A DNA stretch of 64,000 nt from an uncultured Bacteroides sp. Lineage in GTDB: Bacteria > Bacteroidota > Bacteroidia > Bacteroidales > Bacteroidaceae. The stretch lies in the NCBI GenBank assembly GCA_944321495.1, contig CALULP010000002.1:1-64000 (forward strand), read 5' to 3'. Both the position numbers and the translations under genes were made by a program. Positions 49,225-58,532 of the stretch are shown in pieces (position 1 is the stretch's first letter; each line of letters opens with the position of its first letter). The notes under the pieces are model-generated. The model was not told where the DNA came from, searched no databases, and worked only from the letters and a program-made list of their open reading frames with translations.

Positions 49225-52179
49225 ATGGACTACAACTTCAGGGAGATTGAACAGAAATGGCATAAACGGTGGGTAGAACAGCAGACCTACCGCGTGACCG
49301 AAGACCCAAGCAAACCGAAATACTACGTGCTCAACATGTTTCCCTACCCCAGCGGGGCAGGACTGCATGTGGGCCACCCGCTGGGCTACATCGCCAGCGA
49401 CATCTACGCACGCTACAAGCGCCTTTGCGGATTCAACGTGCTCAACCCCATGGGCTACGACGCCTACGGGCTGCCCGCCGAGCAATACGCCATACAGACG
49501 GGACAGCACCCCGCCATCACCACGGTGAAGAACATCGACCGCTACCGCGAGCAGCTGGACAAGATAGGCTTCTCCTTCGACTGGAGCCGCGAGATACGCA
49601 CCTGCGACCCCGAGTACTACCACTGGACGCAATGGGCCTTCCAGCAGATGTTTGCCAGCTACTACGATAATAACCTACAGAAAGCACGCCCCATCGCTGA
49701 ACTGGTGCAGAAGTTCGCCAAGGAAGGCACCGACGGTCTGAACGCCGCCTGCACCGAAGAACTGAGCTTCACCGCCGCCGAGTGGAACGTCCTAACCGAA
49801 AAGCAGCAGCAGGAAACGCTGATGAACTACCGCATCGCTTACCTGGGCGAAACGATGGTGAACTGGTGCCCGCAGCTGGGCACCGTACTGGCCAACGACG
49901 AGGTGGTGGACGGCGTGTCGGAGCGCGGCGGCTATCCCGTGGTGCAGAAGAAGATGCGCCAATGGTGCCTGCGCGTATCGGCCTACGCCCAACGCCTGCT
50001 GGACGGGCTGGACACCATCCAGTGGACCGACTCCCTGAAGGAAACCCAACGCAACTGGATAGGCCGCAGCGAAGGAACGGAAGTACAGTTCAAGGTGGCC
50101 CACCAAGACTTGGAATTCACCATCTTCACCACCCGCGCCGACACCATGTTCGGCGTCACCTTCATGGTCTTGGCCCCGGAAAGCGAACTGGTGGCCCAAG
50201 TAACCACGCCTGACCAAAAGGCCGAAGTGGACGCCTACCTGGACCGCACCAAGAAGCGCACCGAGCGCGAACGCATCAGCGACCGCAGCGTGACGGGCGT
50301 GTTCACCGGCTCGTATGCCATCAACCCCTTCACGGGCACGGAAATCCCCATCTGGGTGAGCGACTACGTACTGGCCGGCTACGGCACGGGCGCCATCATG
50401 GCCGTACCGGCACACGACAGCCGCGACTACGCCTTTGCAAAGCACTTCAACCTGCCCATCATCCCGCTGATAGAAGGAGCGGACGTAAGCGAAGAAAGCT
50501 ACGATGCCAAGGAAGGCATAGTGTGCAATTCGCCGAGGACAGGGGACGAGGGGACGAGGGGACAAGGAAACGAGGAGACAAGGGGACAAGGAAACGAGGG
50601 AACAAGGGGACAAGGAAACGAGGGAACAAGGGGACAAGGGGACAAGAACTCGTCCACTGAAACCTCGTCACCTTGTCAACTGAACCTGAACGGCCTGACC
50701 GTAAAAGAAGCCATCGCCGCCACCAAGCAGTACGTGAAAGAGCACGGACTGGGCCGCGTGAAGGTGAACTACCGCCTGCGCGACGCCATCTTCTCGCGCC
50801 AACGCTACTGGGGCGAACCCTTCCCGGTGTATTACAAGGACGGCATGCCCTACATGATTCCCGAAAGCTGCCTGCCGCTGCAATTGCCCGAAGTGGAGAA
50901 ATTCCTCCCTACCGAAACCGGCGAACCGCCCCTGGGACATGCCAAGGTGTGGGCTTGGGACACGGTGAACGACCGCGTCGTAGAGAACGAAAAGATAGAC
51001 AACCAGACCGTCTTCCCCCTCGAACTGAACACCATGCCCGGCTTTGCCGGCTCCAGCGCCTACTACCTGCGCTACATGGACCCGCGCAACCACACGGCGC
51101 TGGTGAGCCGCGAGGCTGACGAATACTGGCGCAACGTAGACCTCTACGTGGGCGGCACGGAACATGCCACGGGACACCTCATCTACTCCCGCTTCTGGAA
51201 CAAGTTCCTGCACGACCTGGGCATCTCGGCCGTGGAAGAACCCTTCCAAAAGCTGGTGAACCAAGGCATGATACAGGGACGCAGCAACTTTGTGTACCGC
51301 ATCAAGGACACCAATACCTTCGTCTCCCTCGGCCTGAAAGACCAGTACGACACCACGCCCCTGCATGTGGATGTGAACATCGTGCAGAACGACGTGCTCG
51401 ACCTGGAAGCCTTCAAGGCCTGGCGTCCGGAATATGCCACGGCAGAGTTCATCCTCGAAGACGGCAAGTATATCTGCGGTTGGGCAGTGGAAAAGATGTC
51501 CAAGTCGATGTACAACGTGGTGAACCCCGACATGATTGTCGAAAAGTACGGCGCCGACACGCTCCGCATGTACGAGATGTTCCTCGGTCCCGTGGAGCAG
51601 TCCAAACCGTGGGACACCAACGGCATAGACGGCGTGCACCGCTTCCTGAAGAAGTTCTGGACACTGTTCTACGACCGCACGGGCAACTACACCGTAACCG
51701 ACGAACCCGCCAAGGCAGACGAGCTGAAATCGCTCCACAAGCTCATCAAGAAGGTGACGGGCGACATCGAGCAGTTCTCGTACAACACCTCGGTCAGCGC
51801 CTTCATGATTTGCGTCAACGAACTGGCCGCATTGCATTGCAACAAGAAGGCCGTGCTCGAACCGCTGGTCATCACCCTGGCCCCCTTTGCCCCGCACGTG
51901 TGCGAAGAACTGTGGGAAACCCTGGGACACGACACCTCGGTATGCGACGCCCAATGGCCGGCCTGGAACGAGGAATATCTGGTGGAAAACACCGTCAACT
52001 ACACCGTTTCCTTCAACGGCAAGGCACGCTTCAACCAGGAGTTCCCCGTAGACGCCGCCTCCGACGACATACAGGCCGCCGTGCTTGCCGACGAGCGTTC
52101 CGCCAAGTGGCTGGAAGGGAAATCCATCCTGAAGGTCATCGTGGTGCCCAAGAAGATTATCAACATCGTAGTGAAGTAA
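49225..52179 (+). CDS. leuS: Leucyl-tRNA synthetase with a repeat-encoded insertion
   Basis: Charges tRNA-Leu; class I synthetase. The 984 residues contain the HIGH-type motif HVGHPLGYI (about 49-57), the CP1 editing domain ([32 protein letters not shown]), KMSKS in [11 protein letters not shown] and the anticodon-binding C-terminus. Between VCNS and LNGLTVKEA, residues about 437-486, there is a block of about 50 residues made of RGQGNEGT repeats; it is encoded by a family C intergenic repeat that has stayed in frame. Other LeuRS proteins have a few residues there. ATG 49225 is the natural start. Confidence 0.96.
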   Translation: MDYNFREIEQKWHKRWVEQQTYRVTEDPSKPKYYVLNMFPYPSGAGLHVGHPLGYIASDIYARYKRLCGFNVLNPMGYDAYGLPAEQYAIQTGQHPAITTVKNIDRYREQLDKIGFSFDWSREIRTCDPEYYHWTQWAFQQMFASYYDNNLQKARPIAELVQKFAKEGTDGLNAACTEELSFTAAEWNVLTEKQQQETLMNYRIAYLGETMVNWCPQLGTVLANDEVVDGVSERGGYPVVQKKMRQWCLRVSAYAQRLLDGLDTIQWTDSLKETQRNWIGRSEGTEVQFKVAHQDLEFTIFTTRADTMFGVTFMVLAPESELVAQVTTPDQKAEVDAYLDRTKKRTERERISDRSVTGVFTGSYAINPFTGTEIPIWVSDYVLAGYGTGAIMAVPAHDSRDYAFAKHFNLPIIPLIEGADVSEESYDAKEGIVCNSPRTGDEGTRGQGNEETRGQGNEGTRGQGNEGTRGQGDKNSSTETSSPCQLNLNGLTVKEAIAATKQYVKEHGLGRVKVNYRLRDAIFSRQRYWGEPFPVYYKDGMPYMIPESCLPLQLPEVEKFLPTETGEPPLGHAKVWAWDTVNDRVVENEKIDNQTVFPLELNTMPGFAGSSAYYLRYMDPRNHTALVSREADEYWRNVDLYVGGTEHATGHLIYSRFWNKFLHDLGISAVEEPFQKLVNQGMIQGRSNFVYRIKDTNTFVSLGLKDQYDTTPLHVDVNIVQNDVLDLEAFKAWRPEYATAEFILEDGKYICGWAVEKMSKSMYNVVNPDMIVEKYGADTLRMYEMFLGPVEQSKPWDTNGIDGVHRFLKKFWTLFYDRTGNYTVTDEPAKADELKSLHKLIKKVTGDIEQFSYNTSVSAFMICVNELAALHCNKKAVLEPLVITLAPFAPHVCEELWETLGHDTSVCDAQWPAWNEEYLVENTVNYTVSFNGKARFNQEFPVDAASDDIQAAVLADERSAKWLEGKSILKVIVVPKKIINIVVK
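50530..50686 (+). repeat. Family C repeat inserted in frame inside leuS
   Basis: GGGGACGAGGGGACAAGGAA, ACGAGGAGACAAGGGGACAA and further copies, then ACTCGTCCACTG and CCTCGTCACCTTGTCAACTG. The two halves (G-rich, then pyrimidine-rich complement) are the same layout as intergenic copies at 29622, 33774 and 55756. Confidence 0.92.
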
Positions 52180-52189
52180 ATACACATCT

Positions 52190-53086
52190 ATGACAAAACC
52201 GAGCAAAGCAATCCTCAGGCGGGAAATAGAAGACTACCTGTACATCACCCTGGCGCTGGTAAGCTACTCCATGGGGTGGGCGGCCTTCCTAATTCCTTAC
52301 CAGATTACCACGGGAGGAACCACCGGCATAGGCGCCATCATCTACTACGCCACCGGGTTCCCCATACAGTACTCCTATTTCCTCATCAACGCCGTGCTGA
52401 TGACGTTCGCCATCAAGATACTGGGCCCGAAGTTCAGCATCAAGACCACTTACGCCATCATAGCGCTGACGCTCCTGCTGGAGTTCTGCCAATGGCTGGT
52501 GAAGAACCCCGACGGCACCTTCCCGCAGGTGCTGGGACCGGGACAGGACTTCATGGCCTGCCTGATAGGCGCCACCATGTGCGGCATAGGCCTGGGCGTG
52601 GTCTTTGTGCGGAACGGAAGCACGGGCGGCACGGACATCATCGCCGCCATCGTACACAAATACAAGGACGTCACCTTGGGGCGCATGATTATGGTCTGCG
52701 ACTTCATCATCATCACCTCGTGCTACTTTGTGTTCCACGACTGGCGGCGGGTAATCTTCGGCTTCGTCACGCTGTTTGTCATCGGTTTTGTGCTGGACTA
52801 TGTAGTCAACGGGTCGCGCCAGTCGGTGCAGTTCCTCATCTTCTCCAAAGAATATGAAAAGATAGCCGACCGCATCACCAAGGAAGCCAACCGCGGCGTC
52901 ACGGTGCTGAACGGCACGGGCTGGTACTCCAAAGCCGACGTCAAGGTACTGGTGGTGCTTGCCTACAAACGCCAGTCGGTGGAAATATTCCGTCTGATTA
53001 AAGACGTGGACCCTAACGCCTTCATCTCGCAAAGCGCCGTGACAGGCGTCTATGGGGAAGGATTCGACCCGCTGAAAACCAAATGA
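52190..53086 (+). CDS. YitT-family membrane protein (DUF161/DUF2179)
   Basis: A 298-residue integral membrane protein of the YitT family. About five or six helices (ALVSYSMGWAAFLIPYQITT, GGTTGIGAIIYYATGFPIQY, IIALTLLLEF, CLIGATMCGIGLGVVFV, VIFGFVTLFVIGFVLDYVV) precede a C-terminal cytoplasmic DUF2179 domain (about 215-298). The motif RNGSTGGTDIIA is typical. Transport function is suspected but the substrate is unknown. It starts 10 nt after leuS and is followed by rdgB after 64 nt. A second member lies at 59139. Confidence 0.92.
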   Translation: MTKPSKAILRREIEDYLYITLALVSYSMGWAAFLIPYQITTGGTTGIGAIIYYATGFPIQYSYFLINAVLMTFAIKILGPKFSIKTTYAIIALTLLLEFCQWLVKNPDGTFPQVLGPGQDFMACLIGATMCGIGLGVVFVRNGSTGGTDIIAAIVHKYKDVTLGRMIMVCDFIIITSCYFVFHDWRRVIFGFVTLFVIGFVLDYVVNGSRQSVQFLIFSKEYEKIADRITKEANRGVTVLNGTGWYSKADVKVLVVLAYKRQSVEIFRLIKDVDPNAFISQSAVTGVYGEGFDPLKTK

Positions 53087-53150
53087 GGCAACGCGGCCGC
53101 ATCGCCCCCGGCACAACAAGCAAAAAGAACAATAAGAAGAGCATAACAAC

Positions 53151-53729
53151 ATGAAGAAGTTTGTATTCGCCACCAACAATGCACACAAACTGAAAGAGGT
53201 GGCCGCCATCGTGGGACACCAGATTGAACTGCTCAGCCTGGAAGACATCGGTTGCCACGACGACATCCCCGAAACATCGGACACCCTGGAAGGCAACGCC
53301 CTGCAAAAGGCAAAGTATGTGTACGAACGTTACCACATCGACTGCTTTGCCGACGACACCGGACTGGAAGTGGAAGCCCTGGACGGCGCGCCGGGCGTCT
53401 ACTCGGCACGCTACGCAGGCGAAGGGCACAACTCGGAGGAAAACATCCGGAAACTGCTTCACGAACTGGAAGGCAAGGACAACCGCAAAGCCCGTTTCCG
53501 CACCGTTTTCGCCCTTATCATCAACGGCAAGGAACATCTGTTTGAAGGCATCGTGAAAGGCGAAATCATCGCCACAAAACGCGGTACATCGGGCTTCGGC
53601 TACGACCCCGTCTTCGTGCCCGAAGGCTTTACCCAGACCTTCGCCGAAATGAGCGACGCGCAGAAGAACAAAATCAGCCACCGCGCCATCGGCGTAAACA
53701 AACTTTGCAAGTTCTTGAATACTTTGTAG
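53151..53729 (+). CDS. rdgB: dITP/XTP pyrophosphatase (RdgB/HAM1)
   Basis: Hydrolyses non-canonical purine nucleoside triphosphates (ITP, dITP, XTP) to keep them out of DNA and RNA. The 192 residues start with [15 protein letters not shown] and contain [20 protein letters not shown], the SGFGYDPVF substrate loop and SHRAIG near the C-terminus. Size is standard. It is downstream of leuS and YitT in the same direction. Confidence 0.96.
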   Translation: MKKFVFATNNAHKLKEVAAIVGHQIELLSLEDIGCHDDIPETSDTLEGNALQKAKYVYERYHIDCFADDTGLEVEALDGAPGVYSARYAGEGHNSEENIRKLLHELEGKDNRKARFRTVFALIINGKEHLFEGIVKGEIIATKRGTSGFGYDPVFVPEGFTQTFAEMSDAQKNKISHRAIGVNKLCKFLNTL

Positions 53730-53737
53730 ACCGGTGA

Positions 53738-53766
53738 ATTTGTAAGTGCAAGTTGACAAGTTAAAC
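53738..53766. repeat. Short family C fragment
   Basis: AATTTGTAAGTGCAAGTTGA and CAAGTTAAA resemble the A/T half of family C tracts. Confidence 0.4.
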
Positions 53767-53782
53767 GGAAAGGGATAATATA

Positions 53783-53861
53783 TTAGGCGCGGATTACGCG
53801 GATTTCACGGATTAAGTTTATGAATATTGAATCCGTGTTAATCCGCGTAATCCGCGCCTAA
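53783..53861. terminator. Long hairpin between convergent genes
   Basis: TTAGGCGCGGATTACGCGGA and TTTCACGGATT pair with AATCCGTGTTAATCCGCGTA and ATCCGCGCCTAA around a 16-nt loop, giving an almost perfect stem of about 31 bp. It lies between the converging rdgB and thioredoxin-like genes and can serve as a two-way terminator. A similar sequence is a common Bacteroidetes repeat as far as I recall. Confidence 0.65.
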
Positions 53862-53882
53862 ATATTTATTATAATACTTTGC

Positions 53883-55754
53883 CTATTTTATCATTCCACC
53901 CAGGGTTTGCTTCAAGACGGCGTGGTCTCTGAAGTCGTTGCGAAGCCCGTATTTCCCGTCTTTGCTTACCAATACATAAGAAGGTATGCCGTCTATCTTG
54001 AACTTGTCGCAAAGGTAATCCCATTGCGCGTCGTTCAGCCGGAAGTGTACCCCCTCGATGTCGGGAATCATGGTTTTGTACGTTACAAGCGGGGAAGTCT
54101 CATTGGCAATGTACATCCACACGATGTCATCGCTTTTCAGTTCCGCGCTTTTCATCGGCTCGATTAACTTCAAAGCCGAGCGGCACGGACCACACCAGGT
54201 ATTCCAAAAGTCCACTAAGACAACTTTGCCTTTATAAGGGGCTATCATAGCATCGAACAGCTTCTCGACCGGCACATCGGGAACAGGCTGTACAACGGCT
54301 TTTCCCTCCACGGCAGCCAGTTGCTTTTCGGTTTCCTGCTGCATGCTTTGCAGCGCTTCAATAAAGAATGGATTGCTTACCGACGACTTGAACGCCTGCA
54401 AGTCTTCCTCAGTCAAAGATGCAGACTTGACAGCTTCCGCATTACGGACAAATGAGGCCAAATCAGCGGCAAACCCTTCTTCCACACCGGCAACCTTCAA
54501 CCACTCATTTTGAGAAGCAACGGCACTGACATAATTCAACAGGTTGCGTCCCATCAGCAGTTTCGGGTCGTTCACGTCAATCACTTGGCAAATCTTGGCC
54601 TGGTCTTCCGGCTTCATCGGCTCGATGCCTTTCACCGGCTGATTGGGGTCCCACTGGTTGTGTCTACTGCGGTAATTATGTTCACGGAAGTAATTGCCTT
54701 GCGACATGGCATACAAGGCTTCCTGTGCCAACGACAGACGGGCCAGTTCCTGCGCCAAGGCAGGCATGTCGCTTTGGGCAATGCTGTCGGCATTCGCCTG
54801 GTAAACGTTTATCACATGGTCGGCATACTCCTTTGAAGTCATGGCATAGTCGGCAAAGTTGCCCGTGTACATCTGCATGGTGCAATAGCTTCTATACAAC
54901 ATATCGTTTGCCGACAGGTTGGTCAGGTCCCGGTAAACGCCCGTATCGTAGAGAGGCTGGAAAGTTCCTTCATAACCTCCCCGGCGTTCCACTATATAAT
55001 AACCGTTGAACCTTCCGTCCACATAGATATCCACCGTTTCGCCGGGCAACAGCCAGATAGTCACGCCAAGAGCCATGAGAGCCTGCGCCGGGCCGTATTG
55101 CATGAACTTTGCCGTAGCTATGCCGGTTTCCGGGTCGATGGGAACGGTCAACTGCTCCTGCATCCCACACAGGGTATTGAGGTAAAGCGGCACTTCGGTA
55201 TCGATGTCCTTATGGAAATAAAGCATGTGTACACGCACCGTGGTTTCCCCTGTCTTCAAAGCAGGTTCGGGCACCGACACCCATCCGTCCCCTTGCAGGG
55301 CTTCCTGCGGCAAACCTTCAGGAGCACCGTAGTGCTTTTCGCCCGTCAGGTCGATGTCGTAGATTTTCCAGCCATCTTCTGCCGGCTCGATGAAGTCGAA
55401 GGTATCCGTATCGTCGGGCAAAGGCTCGAACATCAGGCGGAAAGAAGCCTCGCCCGATTCGGGCATCCAGAACAAGGAATCCGGCTCGATGCCGTCGGCG
55501 CCCGTCAGTGCGTATTGCTTGCCTGCGGCCTGTAAGTAAGCATTCGAGGCTATCTTGATCCAATAGTTGGGATAGTAATAGGCATTGACGTCGAGCACCG
55601 TCACAGAGTCGGTCAACTGCACCTTCACCACATCCATAGCCGTAGTGGCCGCATTTCCTATCAAAGGATTTTCCACCACCCGCTGCCGGTAACCGCACGA
55701 GGCCAGCAACAGCGTCCAGGCCATTGCCAAGAAAAGAATCTGATTGCGTTTCAT
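53883..55754 (-). CDS. Large TlpA-like thioredoxin-fold lipoprotein
   Basis: A 623-residue lipoprotein (lipobox LLASC, Cys20). The first 480 residues form a large, Tyr/Asp-rich domain with no family I can name. The C-terminal 140 residues are a TlpA/ResA-type thioredoxin domain (VVLVDFWNTWCGPCRSALKL, with the WCGPC redox pair intact, then the cis-Pro GIPSYVLVSKDGKYG). It probably reduces disulfides outside the cytoplasm. ATG 55754 begins the signal peptide. In contrast to the truncated TlpA-like protein at 28880, this one has a full active site. Confidence 0.87.
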   Translation of the reverse strand: MKRNQILFLAMAWTLLLASCGYRQRVVENPLIGNAATTAMDVVKVQLTDSVTVLDVNAYYYPNYWIKIASNAYLQAAGKQYALTGADGIEPDSLFWMPESGEASFRLMFEPLPDDTDTFDFIEPAEDGWKIYDIDLTGEKHYGAPEGLPQEALQGDGWVSVPEPALKTGETTVRVHMLYFHKDIDTEVPLYLNTLCGMQEQLTVPIDPETGIATAKFMQYGPAQALMALGVTIWLLPGETVDIYVDGRFNGYYIVERRGGYEGTFQPLYDTGVYRDLTNLSANDMLYRSYCTMQMYTGNFADYAMTSKEYADHVINVYQANADSIAQSDMPALAQELARLSLAQEALYAMSQGNYFREHNYRSRHNQWDPNQPVKGIEPMKPEDQAKICQVIDVNDPKLLMGRNLLNYVSAVASQNEWLKVAGVEEGFAADLASFVRNAEAVKSASLTEEDLQAFKSSVSNPFFIEALQSMQQETEKQLAAVEGKAVVQPVPDVPVEKLFDAMIAPYKGKVVLVDFWNTWCGPCRSALKLIEPMKSAELKSDDIVWMYIANETSPLVTYKTMIPDIEGVHFRLNDAQWDYLCDKFKIDGIPSYVLVSKDGKYGLRNDFRDHAVLKQTLGGMIK

Positions 55755-55755
55755 G

Positions 55756-55973
55756 TTGAGTTAATAAGTTTATAAGTTTTTTAGTTGATGAGTTAACGAA
55801 GAAATAAGGGGACAAGGTGACAAGGGAATAAGGGGACGAGTTAACAAGGGGATGGAGGAACAAGTTAATAGGAATTCAGATAACAAAGTACTTGATAAGT
55901 TTATTTCCTTGTCAACTTGTTTACTTTTCCCCTTGTTACCTTGTTAACTTGTTATCTTGTCCCCCTAAAACCT
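55756..55973. repeat. Family C repeat tract
   Basis: AGTTAATAAGTTTATAAGTT, GGGGACAAGGTGACAAGGGA and then complementary CCTTGTCAACTTGTTTACTT and CCCCTTGTTACCTTGTTAAC. It runs from the lipoprotein start to the nadA stop. Confidence 0.85.
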
Positions 55974-55974
55974 T

Positions 55975-56910
55975 TTACAGTCCCAGCCTTTCCGAAATCT
56001 CCAGCATGCGGCGGATGGGGAGGACGGCACGGGCGGCAATGGCGGGGTCGACCTGTATTTCGGGCGATTCGTCCCGCAGGCAGGCATAGAGCTTTTCAAG
56101 CGTGTTCAGGCGCATATCCTTGCACAGGTTACAGGGGCTGCCGTCGAGGGGTGGGGCGGGGATGAACGTCGTGGAGGGGCAACGCTTCCGCATCTCGTAC
56201 AGGATGCCCGCTTCGGTGGCCACGATGTACGTCTTTTCGGGGTGCGCCACGGCCTGTTTCAGCAGGGCGGCAGTAGAACCTACCACGTCCGCCAGCTTCA
56301 GCACTTCGCCCTTGCACTCGGGATGGGCAAGGACGACCGCCCCGGGATGGGCACGCTTAATTTCCGCCAGTTTTTCCACCGAGAACTGCTCATGTACACT
56401 GCACGCTCCGTCCCATACTAACATACGGCGGCCCGTGACGGTGTTGATATAATTCCCCAGGTTACGGTCCGGCCCAAAGATTATCTTCTCATCTTTGGGG
56501 AAGCTTTCCACAATCTGCCTGGCGTTGGTCGAGGTCACCACCACGTCGGTCAGCGCCTTGACGGCTGCCGTGGTGTTGACGTAGGATATCACCGTATGCC
56601 CCGGATGTTCTTTGATGAATTGTGAAAACCGGTCGGCGGGACAGCTGTCCGCCAGCGAACAGCCTGCCAAGGAGTCGGGCACCAGCACTTTTTTGTCCGG
56701 ACAGAGTATCTTGGCAGTTTCGCCCATGAAGTGCACGCCGCACATCACGATAATGTCCGCCTCCGTGCGTGCCGCCCACTGCGCCAGAGCAAGGCTGTCG
56801 CCCACGAAGTCGGCAATTTCCTGTATTTCGTCACGCTGGTAGTAATGGCCCAGGACGACGGCGTTTTTCTCCCGTTTCAGTTGGGCGATGGCTTCTTTCA
56901 GGTTCTCCAT
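55975..56910 (-). CDS. nadA: Quinolinate synthase A
   Basis: Condenses iminoaspartate with dihydroxyacetone phosphate to quinolinate for NAD synthesis; a [4Fe-4S] enzyme. The 311 residues include AVVLGHYYQRDEIQEIADFV, the three cluster cysteines in VMCGVHFMGETAKIL, WDGACSVHEQF and PCNLCKDMRLN, and HPECKGEVLKLAD. Standard size. ATG 56910 (MENLKEAIAQLKREKNAVVL) is preferred over upstream in-frame starts. nadB and nadC are not in the window. Confidence 0.96.
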   Translation of the reverse strand: MENLKEAIAQLKREKNAVVLGHYYQRDEIQEIADFVGDSLALAQWAARTEADIIVMCGVHFMGETAKILCPDKKVLVPDSLAGCSLADSCPADRFSQFIKEHPGHTVISYVNTTAAVKALTDVVVTSTNARQIVESFPKDEKIIFGPDRNLGNYINTVTGRRMLVWDGACSVHEQFSVEKLAEIKRAHPGAVVLAHPECKGEVLKLADVVGSTAALLKQAVAHPEKTYIVATEAGILYEMRKRCPSTTFIPAPPLDGSPCNLCKDMRLNTLEKLYACLRDESPEIQVDPAIAARAVLPIRRMLEISERLGL

Positions 56911-57155
56911 AATTATTCTCCACTTTTTATTATTAATATTGATTTCTCTTTTTTGAGAGAAAAATCTATGTTGATGATGATAGCCTGCGGATAGCGTGCA
57001 TAAAAAAATGCCCGATTGCTTGCAAAAAAGCTTATTAAAGCAAACCCCTTCGTTATTCATCGGTTATCCACAGGCGGGATTCCCGGTTTTCCGGCTGAAT
57101 ACAAGCGAAGTATAGGTTTCTTTGGTGCAATTGTCAACAGACTGTTCATAACATG

Positions 57156-57163
57156 CAAAGTTA
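57156..57163 (-). promoter_or_regulatory. Candidate -7 promoter box for nadA
   Basis: On the minus strand it reads TAACTTTG, matching TAnnTTTG. A TTTTTC stretch lies about 16-20 nt upstream. The leader to the nadA ATG would be long, about 245 nt. Confidence 0.45.
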
Positions 57164-57379
57164 GTAACTTTTGTTGTGAAAAACCTGCGGAATGGCTGAA
57201 AAACCTGCGGATGTTCGTTGTAAAATTCCTGTTTTTTTTTTTTGGAAAGTTCATTCCGTTGGTGGTATGGCAGTAGTTTTGAGAAATGCAAGCAGTTTCT
57301 TTCCTTTTCTTTTCACGGGTTATCCACAGGTTTTCCACCGTTGTTGACAGGGATATGCGGGGAAAGGAGTAATTTTGCG

Positions 57380-57445
57380 AGTGATTAGTGGTTAGTGATT
57401 AATCGCAAATCATAACCACTAATCACTAATCACTAATCACTATAA
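57380..57445. repeat. Family B repeat tract
   Basis: GTGATTAGTGGTTAGTGATT and the complementary CATAACCACTAATCACTAAT halves could form a hairpin just before the methyltransferase start. Confidence 0.8.
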
Positions 57446-57449
57446 TCTC

Positions 57450-57977
57450 ATGCGCAAACTAAGTATTACCGAGCTTCACCGCATCAGTGCGGAAGAATTC
57501 AAGCAAGCCGAGAAGTTGCCTTTGGTGGTGGTGCTGGACAATGTGCGTAGCCTGCACAACATCGGTTCGGTGTTCCGCACGGCGGATGCTTTCCGCATCG
57601 AATGCATCTACCTGTGTGGCATTACCGCCTGTCCGCCCCATCCCGAGATGCACAAGACGGCGTTGGGCGCCGAGTTCACCGTGGACTGGCGGTATGTGGA
57701 AAACACCGTCCAGGCTGTGGATAACCTGCGTGCCGAGGGTTACGTGGTCTACTCCGTGGAGCAGGTGGAAGGCAGCACGATGCTCGACCAACTGGTGCTC
57801 GACTCCGGCAAGAAATATGCCGTAGTACTTGGCAACGAAGTGAAAGGCGTGCAGCAGGAAGTGGTGGACCACAGCGACGGTTGCATCGAGATACCCCAGT
57901 ATGGCACGAAGCACTCGCTCAACGTGTCGGTCACGGCAGGCATCGTGATGTGGGACTTGTTCAAACTGTTGCGGTAG
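57450..57977 (+). CDS. SpoU/TrmH-family RNA 2'-O-methyltransferase
   Basis: A knotted SPOUT methyltransferase of 175 residues. The three SpoU motifs are intact: LDNVRSLHNIGSVFRTADAF, YAVVLGNEVKGVQQEV and SLNVSVTAGIVMWDL. No extra RNA-binding domain is present. Such short members methylate tRNA or rRNA ribose; the exact position modified cannot be told. Confidence 0.92.
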   Translation: MRKLSITELHRISAEEFKQAEKLPLVVVLDNVRSLHNIGSVFRTADAFRIECIYLCGITACPPHPEMHKTALGAEFTVDWRYVENTVQAVDNLRAEGYVVYSVEQVEGSTMLDQLVLDSGKKYAVVLGNEVKGVQQEVVDHSDGCIEIPQYGTKHSLNVSVTAGIVMWDLFKLLR

Positions 57978-57996
57978 AGGGTTTTAAAGTTCCCTT

Positions 57997-58086
57997 GGTA
58001 GCGGTACTACGCTACCGGGCTGGCGATACTACGCTTGGTCGGTAGTGTTACTTCGCTTGGTCGGTAGCGATACTACGCTACCGGAC
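57997..58086. repeat. Family A palindromic repeat cluster
   Basis: GGTAGCGGTACTACGCTACC, GGCGATACTACGCTTGGTC and GGTAGCGATACTACGCTACC modules between the methyltransferase and the MNT gene. Confidence 0.85.
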
Positions 58087-58154
58087 GGAGGAAACGGGGA
58101 GGTTACAGGCTTGCATTTTCAGCAGGAAGGCGTAGGTATTTGTAAGAAAATGAT

Positions 58155-58162
58155 TATCTTTG
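58155..58162 (+). promoter_or_regulatory. -7 promoter box for the MNT-HEPN pair
   Basis: TATCTTTG, 28 nt before the MNT ATG at 58191. A -33 box at the right distance is not clear. Confidence 0.65.
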
Positions 58163-58190
58163 CGAAAGTGAACCCCACTTGTAGAAAATC

Positions 58191-58532
58191 ATGAAAGAGG
58201 AAAAGCAGACACAGGAAGCCGCCTACCAATGGATGCTGCAGCAGATTAAAAAGAATGTGCACGAGGTAGAGCCTGAAGCCGAAGTGTGGCTGTATGGTTC
58301 GCGTGCCCGCCGGGATGCCCGCGATGATTCGGATTGGGATGTATTGGTGTTGTCTCCCAAAGCCCGCCTTACTTTCCGGGAGGAAGAAGCTTTCATGGAC
58401 CATATCTGCGACCTGATGGTAGAGACCGGACAGGCTATTCAGCTGTTTGCTTACGGAAAACAAGATTGGCATGAACGTCACTCCGTCACTCCTTTCTATC
58501 AAAGTGTACAATCTGATGCCATACGGTTATGA
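58191..58532 (+). CDS. MNT-type nucleotidyltransferase (antitoxin-like)
   Basis: A 113-residue minimal nucleotidyltransferase. The active-site signature GSRARRDARDDSDWDVLVL (residues 36-54) has Gly-Ser and the two Asp at 48 and 50. The usual third acidic residue near 83 seems to be replaced (QAIQLF). In MNT-HEPN pairs the MNT member neutralises the HEPN RNase, in some systems by AMPylation. It overlaps the HEPN gene by 4 nt (ATGA). Confidence 0.85.
   Translation: MKEEKQTQEAAYQWMLQQIKKNVHEVEPEAEVWLYGSRARRDARDDSDWDVLVLSPKARLTFREEEAFMDHICDLMVETGQAIQLFAYGKQDWHERHSVTPFYQSVQSDAIRL

Larger units (their letters stand above)
56911..57449. other. AT-rich divergent spacer with two perfect DnaA-box-like sites
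   Basis: A 539-nt gap between divergent nadA and the methyltransferase. TTATCCACA, the classical DnaA box, occurs at 57064-57072 and 57320-57328, both on the + strand. CGTGCATAA at about 56995-57003 is one base off the inverted form. There are also two GAAAAACCTGCGG direct repeats near 57180 and 57200, and a run of 12 T at 57232-57243. No gene is seen. The boxes may be chance or part of a DnaA-controlled site or origin. Confidence 0.35.
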
